Of a DNA stretch of 64,000 nt, positions 9,267 through 18,411 are shown one piece after another. This stretch comes from Lachnospiraceae bacterium (lineage in GTDB: Bacteria; Bacillota; Clostridia; Lachnospirales; Lachnospiraceae). The notes under the pieces were generated by a model. That model had not been told where the DNA came from and searched no databases. It was given only the letters and a program-made list of their open reading frames with translations. Each line of letters starts with the position of its first letter. Position 1 is the first letter of the stretch. The stretch is taken from positions 62,001-126,000 of the forward strand of contig CAJTHM010000005.1 of NCBI GenBank assembly GCA_910576125.1, written 5' to 3'. The translations under genes and the position numbers were made by a program.

Positions 9267-9290
9267 CGGAATCTGCATCCGCAGATTCCG
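9267..9290. other. Perfect stem-loop in gap before esterase remnant end
   Basis: CGGAATCTGC (9267-9276) and GCAGATTCCG (9281-9290) form a perfect 10-bp stem with a 4-base loop. There is no U-run on either strand, so it looks more like an intercistronic mRNA-stability hairpin than a terminator. Confidence 0.5.
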
Positions 9291-9325
9291 CAGACTCCAT
9301 CGGGCCGGGCATCGTTCCGGCATCA

Positions 9326-10857
9326 TCAGGCTCCGCCCAGAATCGCTTTCTCCAGCTTACGGCACAGCGCCGCAGCCTCGCCTTTTTTCAGCACCCTGTC
9401 CAGCTGTCCGCTGCCGTCTGCCGGCAGCAGTCCCAGGGAGCAGGCCGCCCTCATATAAGGCTTCGCAAAGTCTCTGCACTTCTCGTCATAAATTCCGGAC
9501 TCTTCCGGGGGATATTTGCCGAAATCCGGAAGCACCCTGCGGCTTTTATAGCCGTTTACCGCAAATATCAGAAACTCCTCCAGCGTCACGGCCTGCAGAG
9601 GAAAGAACTTTCCGTCCTCCACCAGCCCGGAATCAATCATGCCGTTCTGATAAGCGCATTCCACCGTTCCCGCATACCACTCATGCCCCACCACATCCCG
9701 GAACATATCATTGTATACATTGGTAGGGAAAAATCTCACCGTCTTTATCACCATGTCCAGCGCGCAGGCCCTGTCCGCAGGCTCCTCCGGATCCTCTATA
9801 TCGGAGAGCAGCGCCGTCTCATCCGGGTTCGCGATATCCCCAAATATCCCGGGCTTTTTCAGCGGCACAATCCGCTCCGGCATTTTCCAGGGCCCGAATC
9901 CTTTTGTCACACAGTCCGAAAGGAAACGGTATTCCGTTCTTTTCCATGCGCTGCATACCCTCACGATTTCATCCGCCACCAGTCCCGCCATGAAATAAGC
10001 GCCGTAGTCATTGCTGTGGGTGTAATCTCCCGGGAAAAAATAGGCCTTGGAGCCCTCCAGTCCGGCCTTTACGATGAAATCCCTGCTGCGCCCGTGCAGG
10101 TCTGCCACCGGCACGTTCTCCCGGGCCCCCACGCTGACGCAGACCGCCGCGTATTCCTCCAGCAGGTCATTGTAGGTTCCGTCATTGCCCTTCCAGGTAT
10201 TTCTGGCAATAGGCGTCACCAATACCGGAAAAGCCCCCATCCCTCTGCACTCGCTGATATAGCGGAGCAGATTGCGGCGCTAGCCTTCCTGCGCTTTCAG
10301 CTCATCCAGCTTCTGGTCATTATGGGCGAACTGAATCAGCATATAATCGCCCGGCCGGATATATTGTTCCAGAATTCCGTAATGCCCCTCCTCCCGGAAA
10401 CTGGCTGTGGTCAGGCCAGAATGGGCGTGATTGGATACCGCTATCCGCTGATTCAGGTAGGCCGATATCATCTGCCCCCAGCCGGAATAGTTGGTTCCGG
10501 GGGCATAAGGATACTCCGCGCTCTGGTCCGTCACTGTGGAATCCTCCTGCGCTCCCCCAAAAAAGGCTCCCCGGCCTCTCTCTCCAGCCGCCCGATTACC
10601 GCCTCTGAGTCCAGCCAGCACCCGAAGGCATCCTCCTCCACACAGGACAAGTCCTCATTCCGGTACCAGTATACCGTATCGAAAGCGGAATTCAGCTCCG
10701 GCAGCTGCAGCAGCGCCTGCTTTCGTCTGTTCCTTTCCGTCACAAAGCCGAAACCCTTTTCCGCTGTATACAAGTCTTCCGCCGACACATGGACGGCCCC
10801 CTGCTCCCCGCAGGCGCCGCCGTCCTCTCCGCCGAATATAAATCTACGCAAAAACAT
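9326..10857 (-). pseudogene. Rhamnogalacturonan acetylesterase (SGNH hydrolase) with SLH-like tail, disrupted
   Basis: The intact enzyme would remove acetyl groups from rhamnogalacturonan. All SGNH blocks can be read: D-STVTD (nucleophile Ser), FAHND (block III) and DYTHSND (catalytic Asp-His). After about residue 300, two S-layer-homology-like segments follow (AGTVECAYQNGMID and YMRAACSLGLLPADGSG), a plausible surface anchor. Two lesions break it: a frameshift in the A6/C5 run at about 10555-10565, which puts the first 100 residues out of frame, and an in-frame amber TAG at 10280-10282 between KAQEG and RRNLL. Translation would begin at the ATG at 10857, 1 nt after the GH105 stop, so the two were coupled. 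A sequencing error in the homopolymer could explain the first lesion but not the second. Confidence 0.75.
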
Positions 10858-10858
10858 A

Positions 10859-11911
10859 TCAGAGCGCACCGTCTTTCTCTATGGAATCGGACACCAGCAG
10901 CGTGGAGAAAAATGCCAGCGCAAGTCCCTGGCCCCAGCCCTGAATCCAGTCCCTGGAAATGCCTCTGTAGCCCTCTTTGTCCCGCATGACTGCCGTCCCC
11001 GCGGAGACATTCATCACCTTTCCGTCCTCGCTGACATTCGCGAGCAGTCCCTTGACAGCCTTGTTGATATACTTGGAGTGCAGGGGATTCCCTCTGGTCA
11101 GCATGGCAGCCGCAATTCCTGCGGAGGCGGAAATCTCCTCATAGGAATCCGGATCGTCCAGCACGGTCCTCCACAGCCCGTTCTCCGTCTGCACGGTCTT
11201 TAAGGCCGCCAGCTGTTCATTCAGGGAGCCTGCCACATCCATGTACTTCGGATACAGATAGCACTCCGGCAGAACGCCGCCCACCTGAGACAGCGTAAAG
11301 GCCGCCCAGGCATTGGCCCTGCCCCAGTAGATGCCGGACATATGGTCTTTCGCAATATTGTCATATCCATGGTAATAGAAGCCGCTGCCGGGGTTCTGGA
11401 GATATTTGATATGCCAGTAATATTGATTCAGCGCATCGTTTATCATATCCTCGTCCTGATTCATGACACCCACCCGCAGCAGCAGAAACGCCGCCATGAA
11501 CAGAGTATCGCACCATGCCTGCTCAGGAAAATCATTGTTGGCGGACACCGTATGCTGCAGCACATGGTCTGCGAAACGGAGCGCATCATTGGATATGTAG
11601 GAAATCTTGCTCATCAGGATGTCTGTATATTTCTGATCCTTTGTGGCATTGTAGAGAGTGATCAGGCAATGTCCCATGGCACAGGCATTGACAGTCCATA
11701 CTCTGGGCAGCCCTAAGTCGATCAGCTCATCCACCCTGTCTTTCAGCAGATTCAGATATTCTTCTTTTCCCGTTTTCTCATAGGCCTCGCTGATGCCGTA
11801 ATAGGCCACCCCGCAGGGCCAGTCCCAGGTCAGATCCATGTTCATGGTCTTTCTGACAATCCTGTCAATTATCTCTTCTATCTGCTTTTTATCATATTCC
11901 AGTCGCAGCAT
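10859..11911 (-). CDS. GH105 unsaturated rhamnogalacturonyl hydrolase (YteR-like)
   Basis: Removes the unsaturated galacturonic acid residue that lyases leave at the non-reducing end of rhamnogalacturonan oligosaccharides. The protein is an (alpha/alpha)6-barrel of 350 residues, the family's usual size. Aromatic and acidic motifs typical of GH88/GH105 are visible: LTWDWPCGVAYYGI near the start, AWCDTLFMA with the catalytic-type aspartate, and GIYWGRANAW. No signal peptide, so it acts on imported oligosaccharides. GGAGGG sits 5 nt before the ATG at 11911; an earlier in-frame ATG lacks such a site. It follows the ABC importer genes and overlaps the broken esterase within one operon-like block. 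Confidence 0.88.
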   Translation of the reverse strand: MLRLEYDKKQIEEIIDRIVRKTMNMDLTWDWPCGVAYYGISEAYEKTGKEEYLNLLKDRVDELIDLGLPRVWTVNACAMGHCLITLYNATKDQKYTDILMSKISYISNDALRFADHVLQHTVSANNDFPEQAWCDTLFMAAFLLLRVGVMNQDEDMINDALNQYYWHIKYLQNPGSGFYYHGYDNIAKDHMSGIYWGRANAWAAFTLSQVGGVLPECYLYPKYMDVAGSLNEQLAALKTVQTENGLWRTVLDDPDSYEEISASAGIAAAMLTRGNPLHSKYINKAVKGLLANVSEDGKVMNVSAGTAVMRDKEGYRGISRDWIQGWGQGLALAFFSTLLVSDSIEKDGAL

Positions 11912-12007
11912 ATTCCCTCCGTTCCGCCGCCTCCGCGGCACCTTTTATTTCTATTATAGTCTCTCACAGGAATATCAACAATTACCTAAATGATATTTTA
12001 TTTTAAT

Positions 12008-12037
12008 ACAGCCTCCCGGCAAATACCGGGAGGCTGT
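12008..12037 (-). terminator. Terminator or operon-internal stem-loop after binding-protein gene
   Basis: ACAGCCTCCCGG (12008-12019) pairs perfectly with CCGGGAGGCTGT (12026-12037) over a 6-base loop. On the minus strand it is followed by ATTAAAATAAAATA. It lies between the binding-protein gene and GH105, so it probably lowers but need not abolish read-through into the enzymes. Confidence 0.75.
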
Positions 12038-12073
12038 ATCTGAAGCCTTATACCGCCAAAACCTTTCATTTGA

Positions 12074-13837
12074 TTACTGAAGCTTTGTCGTCTGCCCACT
12101 CTCAAAAGCAGCCTTTCTTTCATCGATAACTTCCTGATATCCCTGATCCAAATATTTCTGGCTCAGCTCGTCATACAACTCATCAAACTCTTCAGGATCG
12201 CACATGGTCAACTGGTCGCGGTACTCCGCATACAAATCAAAGAGCGTATTTCCATATTCTGCCACTGATTCAAGAGAAACAGCGAACAGACAGTCGGAAT
12301 TAGCATATCCCTCATTCCAGATGGAAACCTGTCCATTGTAATTGGCAAGCAGCTCATCATAGAAGTCCTGAGGAAGTCCCTGAGGATTGATTGCCGCAAT
12401 ATCCTTCTCGATGGAGCCCAGGGTCTTAATTGCGGTAACAGCACACCAGTAGTCAACATTGTTGTTATGTCCCTGCTGCTGCTCAAGACCTGACTGATCG
12501 CCTACGGCAACAGGATTTCCATCCTCGTCATAGTTGAAATTCACACCTTCTTCACCCCAGGTCATGGTGAACAGGTTCTCTTCCTGCGCCATCCACTCCA
12601 GATACATCATAGCAGCCTTTGCCTCATCCTCAGTAGCGCTGTTGGAAAGAGCAATCATCATACCGAAGTTGGTTCCGGGCCTATAAGCATTGGATGAACC
12701 CCATGTTTCGTCCTGAATGAAAGTATCCGGGCATACAATAACACCAAGCTCCGCATCCGGGAAATTCTCATAGAAAGAATTCAGCTGCGTCATGGTAGAA
12801 GACACATAGCCTGCCCAACTGAAAGCCTTGCCGTTAATAAAGTCAGCTTCTGCCTCGGAAGCCTCTCTCAGGTAATATTCCGGGTTCTTATAGCCCTCAT
12901 TATAAAGCATATTCTCCCATTTCAGGTATCTCTTCTGAGCTTCTGTGGACAGGGCGGGAATCTGGTAATCACCAGTGGTAGCCCAGATTTCCTCATCCTG
13001 AGGATAGTCCCTGTAGCCATAGTTCTGGTCAACGCCTACACCTGCTACCTTGGAACCACTTAAAGGATACTCATGTCCGTTCTCAACCAGCTTCGCATAC
13101 AGCTCAAGCAGCTCGGTATTGGTCTTGGGATACTCTTCAAAACCGGCTTCTTTCATCCAGTCTTTGCGATACCAGGTCACAAAGGTATAGGTACTGTTGC
13201 CGTAAGGCCTGTAGCCGAGCATAAGGTAATCCTCTCCTGCCAGCTTGGTATAGGCATCGTTTCCATTGTCCGCCATGGTCTGCCAGTAAGTAGGCGCAAT
13301 CGTCTTGAACTGTTCCACGTCATAGGGCTGCAGATAGCCTTCTGCCTGCCAGGTAGCCAGCTTATCATAATCGTACTCCATACATATTGTAGGGAGATCC
13401 TGACCTGCAGCCAGCATGGCATAATCGTTCATAACAGCGGTACGAGTGATAGCCACATACTCTACATCAATATTGTACTTCTCGCCAAAATTCTCCTGTA
13501 CCCAATTCGTCCAGTAGTTGTTCACCACATCAGAGCAGCCGTTTCCTGCATCGCCACGGTCATAAACGGGAATCTTCAGAGTGACCCTCTCCGCAAAGGG
13601 CTCCCATCCATCGATGCCTGCCGTGCCAGCCGGAGCCTCGGAGCTTTCTTCCGCGGAACTGTCTTCTGCAGAGCTTTCCTCCGGCGCTTCTTCCTCAGAA
13701 CTTTCTTCCTGACTGCTCGGAGCGGATGACTCATTGCCGCTGGACGCAGGCTCGCTGCCGCATCCCGCCAGAACTCCCAATGCCATGGCTCCTGTCATTG
13801 CCACAGCCAAAACCTTTTGAAGATATTTCTTCTTCAT
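12074..13837 (-). CDS. Extracellular solute-binding lipoprotein of a sugar ABC importer
   Basis: Captures an oligosaccharide outside the cell and hands it to the two permeases encoded upstream. A lipoprotein signal is clear: MKKK, a hydrophobic core, then LAGC with the lipidated Cys at residue 26. A Ser/Glu-rich linker (about 30-70) follows, then the bilobal binding protein. Size (587 residues) and sequence style (YtcQ/LplA type, family 1-like) match importers partnered with LplB/LplC permeases. The ATG is preceded by AAAAGGAGGAG. No ATPase gene is present, which is usual for this type because a shared MsmX-like ATPase elsewhere energises several importers. The pectin-related genes downstream suggest a rhamnogalacturonan oligosaccharide as ligand; that is inference. 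Confidence 0.9.
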   Translation of the reverse strand: MKKKYLQKVLAVAMTGAMALGVLAGCGSEPASSGNESSAPSSQEESSEEEAPEESSAEDSSAEESSEAPAGTAGIDGWEPFAERVTLKIPVYDRGDAGNGCSDVVNNYWTNWVQENFGEKYNIDVEYVAITRTAVMNDYAMLAAGQDLPTICMEYDYDKLATWQAEGYLQPYDVEQFKTIAPTYWQTMADNGNDAYTKLAGEDYLMLGYRPYGNSTYTFVTWYRKDWMKEAGFEEYPKTNTELLELYAKLVENGHEYPLSGSKVAGVGVDQNYGYRDYPQDEEIWATTGDYQIPALSTEAQKRYLKWENMLYNEGYKNPEYYLREASEAEADFINGKAFSWAGYVSSTMTQLNSFYENFPDAELGVIVCPDTFIQDETWGSSNAYRPGTNFGMMIALSNSATEDEAKAAMMYLEWMAQEENLFTMTWGEEGVNFNYDEDGNPVAVGDQSGLEQQQGHNNNVDYWCAVTAIKTLGSIEKDIAAINPQGLPQDFYDELLANYNGQVSIWNEGYANSDCLFAVSLESVAEYGNTLFDLYAEYRDQLTMCDPEEFDELYDELSQKYLDQGYQEVIDERKAAFESGQTTKLQ

Positions 13838-13895
13838 AAAAATCTCCTCCTTTTAAAAATATATTTCAACCCATAAAACGGGTGATTCACAACAT

Positions 13896-14801
13896 TCAAC
13901 CTTTTACCGCTCCAATCATAGTGCCCTGAACGAAATATTTCTGAAGGAACGGATAAATAATGATAATCGGCACCGTGACAAACATAATGCTTGCCGCCTG
14001 CAATACCTCTGGTGCAGCCTGGCTGGCTCCGCCTGTATCTGCCAGAGAAGCCGTCTGAGCTTCCGTTGCGGATGCCACAAGTTGATAGAGTTTGTACTGA
14101 ATCATCTTCAGGTCAGCAGATCTGGTATAATACATATTGTCCGCATAGGAATTCCATCTTCCTACCGCATAGAATAGGGACAATGTGGCGAGAATCGGCT
14201 TGGAAAGAGGAAGCACAATCTTCCATAAAATCTGAATATTGCTGGCTCCGTCAAGGAATGCCGACTCCTCCAGGCTGTCCGGTATGGTACTCTGGAAGAA
14301 ATTCTTCATAATCAGCATATTGTAGGGCGAATAAATCAAAGGCAGAATCAACACCCACATCGTGTCCAAAATATGCAAATCCTGATACAGCAGATACGCC
14401 GGGATAATGCCCGCTCCGAAATACATGGGCACCATCATCACAAAAGTAAAGGCCTGTTTTCCTTTCAGTCTTTTCTTGGACAAAGGATACGCCGCACAGG
14501 TGCACACCAACATGCCCAAAACCGTAAATATCAGCGTAATCCCTACGGAAAACAGCATGGAATACGTCATGGACTCATCCCCGAACACTCTCTTGAACGC
14601 GTCCAGCGTGATATCCTTAGGCCAAAAATAGACCGCCTTGGACATAACAGCTGTATTTCCTGAAATGGATTTTGCAGCCACATGGATAAAGGGGAGCACG
14701 CAGGTTGCGCACAGAATAACTACAACCGCCATCATCACAAAGTCGCTGACACGAAATTTGTTGACTGCATGCGCTCCGCCAGCTGAAGCCACTTGTTCCA
14801 T
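13896..14801 (-). CDS. Sugar ABC transporter permease, LplC/MalG type
   Basis: Second inner-membrane permease of the importer, forming the pore with the LplB-type subunit. Six membrane spans are apparent, and the cytoplasmic EAA loop (EESAFLDGASNIQILWKIVL) contacts the ATPase. The C-terminus LQKYFVQGTMIGAVKG is the standard ending for this subfamily. I place the start at 14801, where AAGGAG lies 6 nt upstream; an ATG at 14834 is also in frame but has GGAGG only 3 nt away. It lies 36 bp after the first permease and 58 bp before the binding-protein gene, within one operon. Confidence 0.9.
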   Translation of the reverse strand: MEQVASAGGAHAVNKFRVSDFVMMAVVVILCATCVLPFIHVAAKSISGNTAVMSKAVYFWPKDITLDAFKRVFGDESMTYSMLFSVGITLIFTVLGMLVCTCAAYPLSKKRLKGKQAFTFVMMVPMYFGAGIIPAYLLYQDLHILDTMWVLILPLIYSPYNMLIMKNFFQSTIPDSLEESAFLDGASNIQILWKIVLPLSKPILATLSLFYAVGRWNSYADNMYYTRSADLKMIQYKLYQLVASATEAQTASLADTGGASQAAPEVLQAASIMFVTVPIIIIYPFLQKYFVQGTMIGAVKG

Positions 14802-14837
14802 GGATTTCTCCTTCTTTCTGCTCAAACCATCCACCTC

Positions 14838-15788
14838 CTACAACAAACCGTCTTCACCAAGCTTCTTTGCTATTCTGTCAGACATAATAACCAGAACCAG
14901 CCCAATCAGAGACTGGAACAGGTTCACCGCAGTACCCATGCTGAACTTGCCGTTATTAAGGCCCTTATTATATATGTACACAGCCAGCTGGTACTGGAAA
15001 TCTTTGACCTGAGAGTTTCCGAAGGCTACCAGCCTTTCCAGATTACTTCCCATCACGCGGCCCAGATTCATAATCAGCAAGGTTACCACAGTACTCTTAA
15101 TACCCGGAAGTGTAATATGCCACATTCGTTTCCAACGATTGGCTCCGTCAATCATGGCGGCCTCATAAAGTTCACCACTGATACCAGTGATGGCCGCCAG
15201 ATAAAGGATAGTTCCCCATCCCATCCCTTGCCAGACTCCAATCAACAGGTAGGTCACCGCCCAATGCCATTTCTCATTCAGAAAAGGAATCCCCTCCTCA
15301 ATAATCCCTGCGTTCATCATCACTACATTGACCAGACCGCTGGATGGCTTGAACATAGTCAATGCCACGCTCCCGATAATTGCCCAGGAAAGGAAATGCG
15401 GCAAATACAGAATCGTCTGAGACACTTTCTTGAATCTGGCATAGCGAAGCTCATTCAGAATCAAAGCCAGAATAATCGGCATCGGAAATCCCACCAGCAA
15501 ATCTGCCAAATTGAACACGACAGAATTTCGCACTGCCCGATGAAAGTCAGGATCCGAAAAAATCTTCTGGAAAGTCGCCATTCCAACCCATTCACTACCA
15601 GCGTATCCCTTTGCCGGCTTATAATCCATAAAAACCATTCTCAGGCCTGGATAAGCAGCGTAGCTGAATACAAAAACCATTACCAGAGGAAACAGCAGCA
15701 ACAAATATAATTGCCAGTCTCTTCTCCATGCGTTTTTCCAGGTGGCTTTTGTCTGAATCTCCGCCTTGGCCTTTTTGCTTTTTGCCAT
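14838..15788 (-). CDS. Sugar ABC transporter permease, LplB/UgpA type
   Basis: First permease of the oligosaccharide importer. The N-terminus is basic, followed by six membrane spans beginning at WQLYLLLLFPLVMVFVFSY. The EAA-type loop is YEAAMIDGANRWKRMWHITL. Length 316 residues, normal. AGGAGG lies 7 nt before the ATG at 15788. It is the promoter-proximal gene of the leftward block permease-permease-binding protein-GH105-esterase, and is divergent from the AraC regulator at 16501, which probably controls it. Confidence 0.9.
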   Translation of the reverse strand: MAKSKKAKAEIQTKATWKNAWRRDWQLYLLLLFPLVMVFVFSYAAYPGLRMVFMDYKPAKGYAGSEWVGMATFQKIFSDPDFHRAVRNSVVFNLADLLVGFPMPIILALILNELRYARFKKVSQTILYLPHFLSWAIIGSVALTMFKPSSGLVNVVMMNAGIIEEGIPFLNEKWHWAVTYLLIGVWQGMGWGTILYLAAITGISGELYEAAMIDGANRWKRMWHITLPGIKSTVVTLLIMNLGRVMGSNLERLVAFGNSQVKDFQYQLAVYIYNKGLNNGKFSMGTAVNLFQSLIGLVLVIMSDRIAKKLGEDGLL

Positions 15789-16500
15789 ACTTGACCTCCT
15801 CCACAATCTTTCGTTCCGTTGATTTGCACAGATCCATGATTGATTGTATTAATTATCATACAATCCTCTTTCCTTTTCCAATCAATATATAATGAAAACC
15901 ATGCAAAAACGACCATTATCGAAAGGGGCGGATAGGCACTATTTTTCTTTTATCGCAACTTATCAAAATAATCTCTGGCAAAAATAACATGTTTTGCCGA
16001 AATATTTTAGATTGTCTTAGTATGTTTTACCTCATTTTCTGCCATAAGTCTGTCCGTGTGAAATTTCTTTTAGCACAAAAAAGTCCCTGAGTGCACGGCA
16101 TTGGCAGGGGCATGTTCGTTTTTATTGAGTTTATACTTACGGATATGAAATCAGAAAACACCAGACAATAAGATATTATTATACAGACAGCGGGAGCACA
16201 CAAAAAGGGCCAGCTCCGGAACCATCCGCGAGATTTCCATCCGGGCCGTCAAATCTGCCGCCAGCCTGGAGGGGAGCAGCGTGGCCAGAAAAGAGGCCGC
16301 CGACATATTATATAGGAAATTACTGACCAATCCATATTTACGCCGCGCCTTGTCGTCAAATACCTTTGACATGTACAGCTTCCCCTTTCAGGTTCAGGTT
16401 GATTTTATTACGTCAGTCTGTTACTATAAAAACAGCAATCATACAGATTTGACTAAAAATTGTTATGGAAAGTGCAATGAAACACACAAAGGAGCTTGCA
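15789..16500. other. Divergent regulatory region between importer and araC, with possible gene remnant
   Basis: About 700 AT-rich bases. The part next to the permease must hold the importer promoter, but no consensus -35/-10 stands out. At 16151-16372 on the minus strand a 73-codon frame starts with FDDKARRKYGLVSNFLYNM, which resembles the beginning of some Clostridia ABC exporters before similarity fades. It may be the stump of a lost gene, or chance. Confidence 0.35.
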
Positions 16501-17481
16501 ATGGCCAAGTCAAAGAATTCCGTCACAGAATACCGCAATTACTATCTTCCGATGAATTTTCCAGTTCTGCTGCTCTCCGGCGAGCACTGGAGGATTTCCG
16601 ATGTCCCCAGCGGACGGCAGCATTTTCACAATTGCCTGGAAATCGGCATCTGCCATTCGGACAGCGGGTATATGGAATTTTTCGGCGAACCTTTTCCTTT
16701 CAGGGCTGGAGACGTGACTGTAGTCCCCAAAAACGTGCCCCATACCACCTACAGCACGCCGGGCACCCGGAGCCATTGGACTTATATCTTCCTGGATTCC
16801 CGGGAGCTGTTCCGGCATATCCTTCCTCCCGCATGGGAAAAATTTGAATTATATACCCATACTTTTCAGGATTACCACCCGATTTTCAGCCGTGATGAGT
16901 ATCCTCATATTTATACCCTGGCCACTGCCGCCGCCCGGAATATGGAAGAGCAGAAGTTCGGATATCAGTTCAGCGTCACGGGACTGCTCCTCTCCCTCTA
17001 TATTGAAATCCTCAGGATTCAGCTTTTCAAATCTAATGATGCGGCCGTCCCTGGCGCTGCGAATCAAAAAACGGGCACAAAGCAGGAGGCAGACTACGCT
17101 CTCGTCATCGCCCCTGCCCTGGATTATATAGAAGAAAATTACATGCAGCAGTTCAGCATCAATCATCTGGCGGATCTGTGTCATTGGAGCCCCACCCACT
17201 TCCGCAGAGTCTTTCGGGAAATCATGGGCATGTCTCCTCTGGACTTCGTGAACAACACCAGGATTACCAAGGCCTGCAACCTGCTGCGGAGCACGAATGA
17301 TTCCATACTGAATATCTCCGGGGCAGTGGGCTTCTGCTCTCTGTCCAGCTTCAACCGCACCTTTTCCAAAGTAATGCAAGTACCCCCCCGGGATTTCCGA
17401 AAGCAGATTCAGCAGTCTGACAAGAATTCGGAATCCCAGTCCATCCTGGAATATTCCGGCTGGATGTACCCGGAAAAGTAG
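16501..17481 (+). CDS. AraC-family regulator of the pectin-type locus
   Basis: Predicted sugar-responsive transcription factor. Residues about 20-110 form a cupin-type sensor domain (FHNCLEIGICHSDSGYMEFF, then GDVTVVPKNVPHTTYS). A linker rich in polar residues follows, and the C-terminal 100 residues carry the double helix-turn-helix (FSINHLADLCHWSPTHFRRVF and ILNISGAVGFCSLSSFNRTF). The ATG at 16501 is chosen over one at 16465 because AAGGAG lies 6 nt upstream. It is divergent from the LplB permease gene, the common arrangement for local control of an oligosaccharide importer. Target genes are inferred from position only. Confidence 0.9.
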   Translation: MAKSKNSVTEYRNYYLPMNFPVLLLSGEHWRISDVPSGRQHFHNCLEIGICHSDSGYMEFFGEPFPFRAGDVTVVPKNVPHTTYSTPGTRSHWTYIFLDSRELFRHILPPAWEKFELYTHTFQDYHPIFSRDEYPHIYTLATAAARNMEEQKFGYQFSVTGLLLSLYIEILRIQLFKSNDAAVPGAANQKTGTKQEADYALVIAPALDYIEENYMQQFSINHLADLCHWSPTHFRRVFREIMGMSPLDFVNNTRITKACNLLRSTNDSILNISGAVGFCSLSSFNRTFSKVMQVPPRDFRKQIQQSDKNSESQSILEYSGWMYPEK

Positions 17482-17750
17482 TTGCCACGCCGCCCGGACT
17501 TCACCATCGCCTTGTTCTTCCTTTTGGCCATGTCCATGGCCAAAGCTCTGTTCATGATAATCTTCCCCAGCAGCTCCAGTATCTGGTTATAGTGGCGCGT
17601 GATGAAAGACACGCCTTTCATGGATATCTCCTCTGATTCCTCCAGCCGCCCGGCCATGCACAGATATCCCCATAAGAGATTTGTGGATGAGATTGTAGAT
17701 GCGGTGAAAGTTCTGCTGTGATTTTTTCGTTCTGCGTAAGCAAAGAGGTT

Positions 17751-18341
17751 TTAAAGCGCTGTTATGGCGATGCCAAGCGCCTGCACGATGGTATCCAGCG
17801 GCATGCAGGGAGCCTGATCCTTTGCCTGCTCCGGCAGGCAGGGAACGTGGATGAAGCCTGTCCGTGTCTTCGTCCCCTCGTAACGATGCCGCAGAGTGTA
17901 GAAGAGGTCATTGCACACATAGGCTCCCGCGGAATAGGAAAGGGCGCAGGAGATGCCTTTTCCTCTGACGGCATCGGCTATCTTCCGCACCGGAACGGAG
18001 GCGAAATAGGCCGCGGGCCCCTCCGGTACCACGGGTTCGTCCATGGGCCTGTTCCCGGCATTGTCTTCCATGGAGGCATCCCGCAGGTTGATGGCCACCA
18101 CCTCCGGCGTCACCGCGCTCCGCCCGCCGGCCTGCCCCACGCACAGAATCGCGTCCGGCCCCAGCTCCCGCGCCGTATCCAGCGCCCGCTCCGCGGCGGC
18201 GCCGAATACTACGGGCAACCGCAGTTTGGTCAGCTCATAGTCCCCTATAGTATCCTCCAGCCTGCTCACCGCTTCCCAGGAGGGATTTATCGTGTCCCTG
18301 CCGAAAGGCTCGAAACCTGTAATCAGTAATTTCTTTTTCAT
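17751..18341 (-). CDS. pcp: Pyroglutamyl-peptidase I
   Basis: Cytoplasmic cysteine peptidase (family C15) that removes N-terminal pyroglutamate from peptides. All three catalytic positions can be seen: Glu80 in VTPEVVAINL, Cys143 in YSAGAYVCND and His165 in TGFIHVPCLP. The N-terminal substrate loop ITGFEPFGRDTINPSW is canonical. Length 196 residues, slightly under the usual 200-215. GGAGG lies upstream of the ATG at 18341; earlier in-frame starts have no ribosome site and no family similarity. It sits 71 bp downstream of the LeuA-AraC fusion gene on the same strand and may share its transcript. Confidence 0.93.
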   Translation of the reverse strand: MKKKLLITGFEPFGRDTINPSWEAVSRLEDTIGDYELTKLRLPVVFGAAAERALDTARELGPDAILCVGQAGGRSAVTPEVVAINLRDASMEDNAGNRPMDEPVVPEGPAAYFASVPVRKIADAVRGKGISCALSYSAGAYVCNDLFYTLRHRYEGTKTRTGFIHVPCLPEQAKDQAPCMPLDTIVQALGIAITAL

Positions 18342-18411
18342 GCCTTTTCCTCCGTCTTTGCCCATACTATCATAGAAATATCCTTTTAAGCAACAGATTC
18401 TTTTTCTTTTC

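Noticed and set aside
12008..12037. Strong hairpin as a stand-alone small RNA
   Set aside because: No promoter lies before it. It is best explained as the 3' stem of the binding-protein mRNA.
17409..17657. 82-codon minus-strand frame overlapping the araC end
   Set aside because: It overlaps a sure gene and shows no domain. A weak ribosome site alone is not enough; the gap 17482-17750 otherwise shows nothing.
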